Shown: in pieces, positions 25,627 to 32,630 of the stretch
How the letters are laid out: the number at the start of each line of letters is the position of its first letter
Position numbering within the stretch: the stretch's first letter is position 1
Source: Litoribaculum gwangyangense
GTDB taxonomy: Bacteria > Bacteroidota > Bacteroidia > Flavobacteriales > Flavobacteriaceae
Assembly (NCBI RefSeq): GCF_039543505.1
Contig: NZ_BAABJW010000002.1
Coordinates: 372,001 to 436,000 of the forward strand
Length of the DNA: 64,000 bases
Direction: 5' to 3'
Notes under the pieces: generated by a model
Told to the model about the DNA's origin: nothing
Databases searched by the model: none
The model's input: only the letters and a program-made list of their open reading frames with translations
Made by a program: the position numbers and the translations under genes

Positions 25627-25752
25627 AAACTTCACATTTAAAATTTTAATAAAATTTTTAATTAACTGAAAAACAATACTTTAAAATAAAAGTAACTAAG
25701 TTTCTTACTAAATAAGGTCAATACTTATGCCATTTATAGAATTGAATTCAAT

Positions 25753-26403
25753 TTACATTTTACCGGCTTTTTTTAAGGCAAATAATATTACAATAGGAAT
25801 AGCCAATAAACCTATCATCAATAAATTAGTTTCAAATAGCCACGGCGAGAGTATTAAAGTAATTATATATCCACCTATGGCCCCACCAAAATGTGCGTCA
25901 TGACCAATATTACCAATACGGTTTTTCATTCCATAAATTGAGTATAACAAATACCCTATCCCGAAAATGTAAGCAGGAATTGGAATGGGTATAAAAAACA
26001 TATACAAACTCATACCAGGCTGTAATAGTATAGCAGAATATATGACGCCCATTACAGCTCCACTAGCACCAACAGCACTGTAATGGTACTCATCTTTATG
26101 GAAATATAATGATAATAGACTTCCTAAAGCCAAACTTCCAAAATAAATTAGCAAAAACTGCATGGGACTTAGTTGGTAAATAACAACATCTGCAAAAAAA
26201 TAAAGCGAAAACATGTTGAAAAACAAATGCGCTGTATCGGCATGTAAAAAGCCAGAGCTGAAAATACGTATCTGTTCACCACGTTGCACAGCACCTACTT
26301 GAAATTTATATTTATCAAAAAATCCATAATCATTGAAACCTTTATACGATATAATAACATTTGCAGCTATTATTATAATGGTAATCATATCTATTTTGCC
26401 CAT
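25753..26403 (-). CDS. Rhomboid family intramembrane serine protease
   Basis: A 216-aa protein with six or so transmembrane segments. The catalytic Ser114 is in GASGAVMG and the catalytic His171 in AHFGGAIGG. The oxyanion-region motif HxxxN (H59-N63) is present in helix 2. Rhomboids cleave transmembrane substrates within the inner membrane; the substrate here is unknown. It is divergent from the lipid A acyltransferase, with a 62-bp shared upstream region. Confidence 0.9.
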   Translation of the reverse strand: MGKIDMITIIIIAANVIISYKGFNDYGFFDKYKFQVGAVQRGEQIRIFSSGFLHADTAHLFFNMFSLYFFADVVIYQLSPMQFLLIYFGSLALGSLLSLYFHKDEYHYSAVGASGAVMGVIYSAILLQPGMSLYMFFIPIPIPAYIFGIGYLLYSIYGMKNRIGNIGHDAHFGGAIGGYIITLILSPWLFETNLLMIGLLAIPIVILFALKKAGKM

Positions 26404-26433
26404 GTAGTGTAAACGTTTAAAGTCAAATTAATA

Positions 26434-26441
26434 TATATTTG
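26434..26441 (+). promoter_or_regulatory. -7 promoter element of the lipid A acyltransferase gene
   Basis: TATATTTG, a perfect TAnnTTTG match, ends 24 nt before the start codon at 26466. Confidence 0.6.
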
Positions 26442-26465
26442 CCAGTACAAATCTAAAATTAATTC

Positions 26466-27344
26466 ATGCAATTTCTAGCTTATATTGTTATTTATCCTTT
26501 ATTGTGGATAATTTCCATACTTCCTTTTAGATTACTTTATCTTTTATCAGACGGCCTATATGTTTTGCTATACCACGTTATTGGTTACAGAAAAAAAGTA
26601 GTAACCAGTAATTTAAAGTTAGTTTTCCCTATCAAAAATGAAAAAGAAATAGCAATTATTAGAAAAAAATTCTACAAACATTTAAGTGATATGTTTTTGG
26701 AAATGGCAAAAACCATGACGATTTCAAAAAAATCATTGGACAAACGATTTAAGTTAAAAAACCCACACGAACTTAAACGTTTAGAGGCCTTAAACAAAAG
26801 CATTATTCTTATGTATGCCCATTATGCCAGTTGGGAATGGTCCATTGCCATTCAAAACCACATTAGCTTTCTAGGTCTTGGCGTTTATAAAAAACTAGCA
26901 AATACATATTTTGATAAGCTGGCTAGGGCTATTCGATCAAAATTCAACACAAAATTAATTAACACTAAAGAAGCCATAAACGTCATAAATGAGTATGAAC
27001 TCAAAGGAAAAAAAAGTGTTATAGCCTTTATAAGTGATCAGTCACCAAGATTGACCAATGAGGTTTATTGGGGTAATTTTATGGGTATTAACATTCCTTG
27101 TTTTACAGGTGCTGAACGCTTGGCAAAAAAGTTAGATCTTACCATTGCTTATTTAAAAATTACTAAGGTAAAGCGAGGTCATTATGTAGGAGAAATTATG
27201 ACACTTGCTGAAAACCCCAAAGCTCATGAAGATTACGAATTGACCGATTTGTTTTTAAGAGAAGTTGAAAAACAAATTTATGAAGCACCAGAGTTTTATT
27301 TTTGGACGCATAAGCGATGGAAGCATAAAGATAAGAACAACTAA
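26466..27344 (+). CDS. Lipid A biosynthesis acyltransferase (LpxL/HtrB family)
   Basis: A 292-aa membrane-bound acyltransferase. An N-terminal hydrophobic anchor (about 5-38) is followed by the catalytic HX4E motif at H119-E124 (HYASWE). The later ISDQSPR and CFTGAERLAKKLD segments match the family. It adds a secondary acyl chain to the lipid A precursor at the cytoplasmic face of the inner membrane. It is a single gene with its own promoter, divergent from the rhomboid gene and followed by a short REP-like sequence. Confidence 0.9.
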   Translation: MQFLAYIVIYPLLWIISILPFRLLYLLSDGLYVLLYHVIGYRKKVVTSNLKLVFPIKNEKEIAIIRKKFYKHLSDMFLEMAKTMTISKKSLDKRFKLKNPHELKRLEALNKSIILMYAHYASWEWSIAIQNHISFLGLGVYKKLANTYFDKLARAIRSKFNTKLINTKEAINVINEYELKGKKSVIAFISDQSPRLTNEVYWGNFMGINIPCFTGAERLAKKLDLTIAYLKITKVKRGHYVGEIMTLAENPKAHEDYELTDLFLREVEKQIYEAPEFYFWTHKRWKHKDKNN

Positions 27345-27418
27345 CGTCATTGCGAACGCTTTAAAGCAATCTGTACATCGCTAAAGAGACAGCTATGTTG
27401 TAGTTCCTCGTTAGGATT
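27345..27418. repeat. REP-like interspersed repeat remnant
   Basis: The 74-bp gap between convergent genes opens GTCATTGCGAACG and continues AGCAATCTGT. This resembles the GTCATTGCGA...AGCAATC arms of dispersed palindromic repeats found in many bacteria, including flavobacteria. Only one unit is present, so its repeat nature cannot be shown from this window. Confidence 0.4.
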
Positions 27419-28807
27419 TTAGATTTTAGCTATCTCTCCAATCTCCTCTATAAATTTATCGGCCAAAACATCCGCTTCTTTTTGTGATTTACCTTCGGTG
27501 TAAATTCTAATAATAGGCTCGGTATTGCTTTTACGTAAATGTACCCAACTTTCAGGAAAGTCAATTTTTACGCCATCAATAGTGGTTAATGGCTCATTAT
27601 GATAACGGGTTTCAATTTCTTTTAGAATACCATCCACATCTAAACCAGGCGTTAACTCAATCTTTTTTTTACTCATAAAATAATTAGGGTACGTTTTCCT
27701 AAGTTGGCTAACACTTATGTTTTTATCAGCTAACAAACTTAAAAATAACGCCACGCCTACTAAAGCATCACGCCCATAATGCGCTGCAGGATAAATAATA
27801 CCACCATTACCTTCGCCACCAATAACGACTTTGTTTTTTTTCATGAGTTTTACCACATTTACTTCGCCTACTGCGCTCGCCTCGTAAGTGCCTCCATGTT
27901 TTTCAGTAATATCTTTTAAAGCTCTTGTAGAACTCATGTTGCTTACCGTATTTCCGGGTGTCCTGCTCAATACATAATCGGCGCAAGCTACTAATGTGTA
28001 TTCTTCACCAAACATCTCGCCGTTCTCATCTATAAATGCCAATCTATCCACATCGGGATCAACCACAATACCAAAATCAGCTTTATGTTTTTTTACTGCT
28101 TCAGACAAATCTGTTAAATGCTCCTTAAGCGGTTCTGGATTGTGCGGAAAATGACCATTTGGTTCGCAATACAATTTAATAACATCAACTCCTAAACGTT
28201 CCAAAAGTAGCGGAATAGCGATACCACCAGTAGAGTTTACACCATCAACTACCACTCGAAAACGAGCTTCTTCAATCGCTTTTACGGTAACCAAATCCAA
28301 ATCTAAAACTTCAATAATATGCAAATCTATATAGGCTTTGTTCTTGGTTATTTTTCCAAGGCTCTCCACATCAGCAAAAACCATGTTGCCACTTTCGGCT
28401 ATTTCCAAAATTTTAGCACCTTCTTCAGCATCTAAAAATTCGCCTTTCGCATTTAAAAGTTTTAAAGCGTTCCATTGTTTTGGGTTATGGCTTGCTGTTA
28501 AAATAATCCCACCATCCGCATGCTCCAAAGTCACAGCAACTTCAACCGTTGGGGTTGTCGATAAACTAACATCTACGACATCTATACCTAAACCAATGAG
28601 GGTGTTCATTACCAAATTTTGCATCATTTGTCCAGAAATACGCGCATCTCTACCTACTACTACTTTGTATTTATCTTTTACACGTTGTTGCTTTAGCCAA
28701 ACCCCATAGGCCGATGCGAATTTTACAGCATCAATAGGTGTAAGGTTTTCGCCTACTGGTCCGCCAATGGTACCTCTAATTCCAGAGATTGATTTTATAA
28801 GTGTCAT
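27419..28807 (-). CDS. glmM: Phosphoglucosamine mutase
   Basis: A 462-aa alpha-D-phosphohexomutase. The active-site serine is S106 in TASHNPKQWNALKLL. The metal-binding loop is VDPDVDR, and the sugar-specificity loop lies in GGEGNGGIIYP. The C-terminal phosphate-binding loop is RKSNTEPIIRIY. GlmM turns glucosamine-6-phosphate into glucosamine-1-phosphate for UDP-GlcNAc, feeding peptidoglycan and LPS. The RxSNTEP loop and length favour GlmM over phosphomannomutase, although a broader mutase cannot be excluded. It is divergent from the acpH-like gene. Confidence 0.88.
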   Translation of the reverse strand: MTLIKSISGIRGTIGGPVGENLTPIDAVKFASAYGVWLKQQRVKDKYKVVVGRDARISGQMMQNLVMNTLIGLGIDVVDVSLSTTPTVEVAVTLEHADGGIILTASHNPKQWNALKLLNAKGEFLDAEEGAKILEIAESGNMVFADVESLGKITKNKAYIDLHIIEVLDLDLVTVKAIEEARFRVVVDGVNSTGGIAIPLLLERLGVDVIKLYCEPNGHFPHNPEPLKEHLTDLSEAVKKHKADFGIVVDPDVDRLAFIDENGEMFGEEYTLVACADYVLSRTPGNTVSNMSSTRALKDITEKHGGTYEASAVGEVNVVKLMKKNKVVIGGEGNGGIIYPAAHYGRDALVGVALFLSLLADKNISVSQLRKTYPNYFMSKKKIELTPGLDVDGILKEIETRYHNEPLTTIDGVKIDFPESWVHLRKSNTEPIIRIYTEGKSQKEADVLADKFIEEIGEIAKI

Positions 28808-28830
28808 ATCCTTTTTTGAAGATTAAAGAA

Positions 28831-28838
28831 CAAATATA
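28831..28838 (-). promoter_or_regulatory. -7 promoter element of glmM
   Basis: TATATTTG on the minus strand matches TAnnTTTG exactly, 23 nt upstream of the glmM start codon. Confidence 0.6.
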
Positions 28839-28885
28839 GTATTTCAAAATCGGTTTTCTTAAAACGGAATTCGTAAATTTCACAA

Positions 28886-29479
28886 ATGAATTATCTGGCA
28901 CATATTTATCTTTCTGGTGAAAACGATTTAATCACTATAGGCAATTTTATGGCTGATGGTATAAAAGGTAAATCTTATAAAAAATACCCCAAAGATATTC
29001 AAAAAGGTATTCTACTTCATAGATATATAGATACCTACACAGATGCCCACGAAACTTTTAGAGTAAGTACAAAAAGACTTCATGAAAAATATGGACATTA
29101 CTCAGGTATCATTGTGGATATTTTATATGACCATTTTTTAGCAAAAAACTGGAACCAATACTGTGATAAAACATTAATCAGTTATATCAATGCATTTTAT
29201 GATTCTTTGGAAGAAAATTATGATATCTTACCTCCACGTATTCAAAAAATGATGCCTTATATGATAACAGATAATTGGCTGTTGAGTTATGCCTCTATCG
29301 AGGGAATATCTAGGGTTTTAGATGGGATGAACCGGCGCACTAAAAACCGTTCAGGAATGGATGAAGCTGTGAATGAACTGGAAGCATTTTACTCGGAGTT
29401 TGAGAATGAGTTTACCATTTTTTTTGATGAATTAATCATCTTTTCCAAAGACAAATTAGAAGAACTAAATTCCATTTAA
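28886..29479 (+). CDS. acpH: Acyl carrier protein phosphodiesterase (AcpH-like)
   Basis: A 197-aa protein that matches AcpH along its length. Signature segments are MNYLAHIYLSG, IGNFMADGIKG, GILLHRYIDTYTDAH and GIIVDILYDHFLAKNW. Conserved His and Asp residues in these are metal ligands of the HD-like fold. The enzyme removes the 4'-phosphopantetheine arm from holo-ACP. It is followed 2 nt later by ggt on the same strand, so the two are likely co-transcribed. A near-consensus -7 box (TAAATTTC, 28874-28881) lies just upstream. Confidence 0.85.
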   Translation: MNYLAHIYLSGENDLITIGNFMADGIKGKSYKKYPKDIQKGILLHRYIDTYTDAHETFRVSTKRLHEKYGHYSGIIVDILYDHFLAKNWNQYCDKTLISYINAFYDSLEENYDILPPRIQKMMPYMITDNWLLSYASIEGISRVLDGMNRRTKNRSGMDEAVNELEAFYSEFENEFTIFFDELIIFSKDKLEELNSI

Positions 29480-29481
29480 AT

Positions 29482-31182
29482 ATGAAGAAACTCAATTATC
29501 TGTTTTTGTTTTTATTTGTTTTTATAGCTTGTAAAAAAACAATTGAAACACCTACCAAAGAACCCCAAATAGGACTTGTAACAAAAAACGCTATGGTCGT
29601 TTCAGCTCGTATTGAAGCTTCAAAAATAGGTAGTGATATAATGAAAAAAGGTGGAAACGCCTTTGATGCCATGGTGGGTACAGAATTGGCATTAGCGGTA
29701 GCTTACCCGTATGCAGGTAATCTGGGTGGTGGCGGTTTTATGGTTTATAGAAAAGCAAATGGCGATATTGGAGCCATAGATTATCGTGAAAAAGCCCCGT
29801 TAGCTTCTACAAAAAATATGTTTTTGGATGCAAATGGCGAGATAATCCCTGAAAAAAGTACCATTGGTGCCATGGCAGTTGGTGTCCCAGGAACAGTAGC
29901 AGGGGTGTTTGAAGTTCATGAAAAACTTGGAACTCTTCCCATTGAAGATATTTTAATTCCTGTTATTGAACTAGCTAAAAAAGGCGTTGTTGTTACCGAA
30001 AAACAAGAGAAAAGAATTAAAGAATATCAACCTCTTTTTCCAAAAGCCAATAAAGATTCTATACTGTTTGACAAAACTTGGAAAACTAATGATACCATAA
30101 AATATCATGCACTTGCACAAACATTAGAACGAATTTTATACTATGGAAGAGATGAATTTTATAAAGGTAAAACGGCCAAATTGTTGGCTAAATTTATTCA
30201 AGATAATGGTGGAATTATAACCGTTGAAGATTTGGCCAAATACGAAGCTAAATGGCGAACTCCAATCACGTTTAATTACGATGACTTAAAAATTATTTCC
30301 ATGTCACCTCCGGCAAGTGGTGGTGTTTGTTTGGCACAAATCATGAAAATGGTTGAACCTTTTGATTTAAGTGAATACGGCCATAACTCCGTGAAAGCCA
30401 TCCAAGTTATTACAGAAGCAGAACGACGTGCTTATGCGGATAGGAGTTATTTTTTAGGTGACCCCGATTTTGTGAATATTCCAATTAAAAGACTTATTGA
30501 TGAGGCTTATTTGAATGAGCGAATGTCTGATTTTTCATTTGAAAAAGCGACCTTATCAAGTGATGTCTCTTACGGTAATATTGAAATTGTTGAAAGTGAT
30601 GAAACCACCCACTACTCGATTGTGGATCCTTTTGGTAATGCAATTTCTGCAACAACAACCTTAAATGGTGCCTATGGATCAAAATTATATTGTTCTGAGT
30701 TAGGATTCTTTTTAAATAATGAAATGGACGATTTCAGCAGCAAACCTGGACAACCCAATATGTTTGGTCTTATTGGTGCTGAAGCGAATAGTATTTCCCC
30801 AGAAAAGCGTATGTTAAGTTCTATGACACCGACAATAGTGGAGAAAAATGGAAAATTATTCATGTCTGTGGGCACACCAGGCGGTTCTACCATCATTACT
30901 TCTGTTTTACAAACCATTTTAAATGTTCATGAATTCGGCATGACTATGCAAGACGCTGTAAATGCTCCAAGGTTTCATCATCAATGGTTACCAGATGAGA
31001 TTAGAATGGAACCTAATTCCTTTGATAAAACAGTAATAAATCAACTTGAGAAACTAGGATATTTCATTAATGAAAAAGTGTCACCCATTATAGGCAAAGT
31101 CGATGGAATACTTGTTTTAGATGATAACTCGTACGAAGGTGGTGCAGATCGTCGAGGTGATGATACGGCTGTCGGTTTTTAA
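29482..31182 (+). CDS. ggt: Gamma-glutamyltransferase (glutathione hydrolase), lipoprotein
   Basis: A 566-aa N-terminal-nucleophile hydrolase that is made as a precursor and cleaves itself. The lipobox VFIAC (Cys17) indicates a lipoprotein. The predicted new N-terminus and nucleophile is T375 in DETTHYSIVD, equivalent to the E. coli TTHY site. The glycine-rich GNLGGGGFMVYR and the oxyanion segment GTPGGSTI are also present. It cleaves gamma-glutamyl compounds such as glutathione in the periplasm or at the surface. It is only 2 nt downstream of the acpH-like gene. Confidence 0.95.
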   Translation: MKKLNYLFLFLFVFIACKKTIETPTKEPQIGLVTKNAMVVSARIEASKIGSDIMKKGGNAFDAMVGTELALAVAYPYAGNLGGGGFMVYRKANGDIGAIDYREKAPLASTKNMFLDANGEIIPEKSTIGAMAVGVPGTVAGVFEVHEKLGTLPIEDILIPVIELAKKGVVVTEKQEKRIKEYQPLFPKANKDSILFDKTWKTNDTIKYHALAQTLERILYYGRDEFYKGKTAKLLAKFIQDNGGIITVEDLAKYEAKWRTPITFNYDDLKIISMSPPASGGVCLAQIMKMVEPFDLSEYGHNSVKAIQVITEAERRAYADRSYFLGDPDFVNIPIKRLIDEAYLNERMSDFSFEKATLSSDVSYGNIEIVESDETTHYSIVDPFGNAISATTTLNGAYGSKLYCSELGFFLNNEMDDFSSKPGQPNMFGLIGAEANSISPEKRMLSSMTPTIVEKNGKLFMSVGTPGGSTIITSVLQTILNVHEFGMTMQDAVNAPRFHHQWLPDEIRMEPNSFDKTVINQLEKLGYFINEKVSPIIGKVDGILVLDDNSYEGGADRRGDDTAVGF

Positions 31183-31254
31183 CATATTTCTTTTTCTAAC
31201 AGCATCGTATTTAATAATTTAGTTCAAATAACATTCAAGCTTTATTAGTTGTTC

Positions 31255-31977
31255 ATGTCAAAAAAACCAAAAAAAATATTTAAAGTAATCATTGGAATCA
31301 TCATTTTTTTAACGCTTCCTAGTTTACTTTTTTTTGGTTTTTTATTCTTTAAGTACCATGAAGATTTGCCACTTGGAACACAAAACGAAAAGGCTGATGC
31401 TCTTGCTTACCAAATGCTAGATGCCTTGGATTATGAAGCCTATAGAAGAACCAATCACATTGAATGGACATTTAAGAAAAGACATCATTATAATTGGGAT
31501 AAAAAAAACAACATTTGTGATGTGTATTGGAAAGATTATAAAGTAACTCTAAACCTCAATGACCTTTCAAAAAGCAAAGCTTTTATACACAGCTTTCGGA
31601 ATGAGAGTGATATGGCTCAAGACTTAATAAATAAGGCTCTGAAATATTATAATAACGACTCTTTTTGGTTGGTAGCACCATACAAGGTTTTTGATAAAGG
31701 TGTTGAAAGAAGGTTAGTTAAAACCGAGGATAATAAAGATGCCTTATTGGTAACCTACACATCGGGCGGTTCGACTCCAGGGGATTCGTATTTGTGGCTA
31801 CTTGATGATACAGGAAAACCCTATGCTTTTAAAATATGGGCATCTATTCTACCCATTGGTGGTCTGGAAGCTTCTTGGAGCGATTGGACAACAACCGAAA
31901 CTGGTGCACAATTACCAACCTTTCACAAACTTTTGGTTTTAGGTTTGGAAATTGATGGCGTTAAAGGAACTGAATAA
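31255..31977 (+). CDS. Membrane-anchored protein of unknown function
   Basis: A 240-aa protein with a basic N-terminus, then one transmembrane helix (about 8-30). The extracytoplasmic part is rich in aromatic residues (WTFKKRHHYNWD, CDVYWKDYKVTLNL, WASILPIGGLEASWSDW), suggesting a beta-rich fold. No catalytic motif is seen. I chose the ATG at 31255; the open frame also allows a TTG two codons earlier. It lies 72 nt after ggt on the same strand. I recognise it as a conserved flavobacterial type but know no function. Confidence 0.65.
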   Translation: MSKKPKKIFKVIIGIIIFLTLPSLLFFGFLFFKYHEDLPLGTQNEKADALAYQMLDALDYEAYRRTNHIEWTFKKRHHYNWDKKNNICDVYWKDYKVTLNLNDLSKSKAFIHSFRNESDMAQDLINKALKYYNNDSFWLVAPYKVFDKGVERRLVKTEDNKDALLVTYTSGGSTPGDSYLWLLDDTGKPYAFKIWASILPIGGLEASWSDWTTTETGAQLPTFHKLLVLGLEIDGVKGTE

Positions 31978-31981
31978 AAAA

Positions 31982-32506
31982 CTACTTTCCTTTTTGCCCT
32001 ACAAATTTATGACTATCAGATTTGAACAATACATTAAAACTTGTTAAACTGCCGTAAATTCTAGTAATATATTGTTGTAAGTCTATTTTACCCTGCTCAT
32101 CCAAATTACTCGAATTAACTCGCTGTTCCATAACACGCAACCGATCTCTAACCATGGTTATTTTATGGAAAAACGTATCAATAGGTAATTCATAAGACTT
32201 CAAATTAGTATCAGCAGGTTCCAAAATAATTTTACCTCCTTTATATTTATCCGCAATGGGAACAATTTCACTCACATCGCTCCACTTTTTTAGAATTTCG
32301 ACCAAACTGCTTTCTACATCAAAAAAGCTTACCGTATCTACATCGCCATCGGCAGCTTCAATAATTTCAAATTCACTATCCAAATCAATGGTTTCTAATC
32401 CATTATCAATAAACGTTACCCAATAATGATTTGAGGTTACATTGGTAACAACGCCTTTTCCATAATCGTTGTGGATTATTCTAGAACCTATTCCTAATAA
32501 TTTCAT
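31982..32506 (-). CDS. Uncharacterised protein with a Tudor/SH3-like N-terminus
   Basis: A 174-aa cytoplasmic protein. Its first ~45 residues (GSRIIHNDYGKGVVTNV, then HYWVTFIDNG) resemble the small Tudor-like domain found at the C-terminus of UvrD/PcrA helicases and in CarD-type proteins, where it contacts RNA polymerase. The remainder is helical, with DTFFHKITMVRDRLRVMEQRVN as the clearest helix. The similarity is by eye. The gene is divergent from uvrA with a 124-bp shared upstream region, so a link to transcription-coupled repair is conceivable but unproven. Confidence 0.6.
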   Translation of the reverse strand: MKLLGIGSRIIHNDYGKGVVTNVTSNHYWVTFIDNGLETIDLDSEFEIIEAADGDVDTVSFFDVESSLVEILKKWSDVSEIVPIADKYKGGKIILEPADTNLKSYELPIDTFFHKITMVRDRLRVMEQRVNSSNLDEQGKIDLQQYITRIYGSLTSFNVLFKSDSHKFVGQKGK

Positions 32507-32607
32507 TTCCTATTTTTTCAAATTCTATACAAGCGTTAAAACCGCTATGCGATGCAAGTATAATAAATCTGAAACAAAACTTCACAAGATTTTAACATCT
32601 AAAATTG

Positions 32608-32615
32608 TACCTTTG
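32608..32615 (+). promoter_or_regulatory. -7 promoter element of uvrA
   Basis: TACCTTTG is a perfect TAnnTTTG match ending 15 nt before the uvrA start at 32631. It supports that ATG rather than the longer open frame beginning at 32469. Confidence 0.65.
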
Positions 32616-32630
32616 CACTTTTGCCAATTT

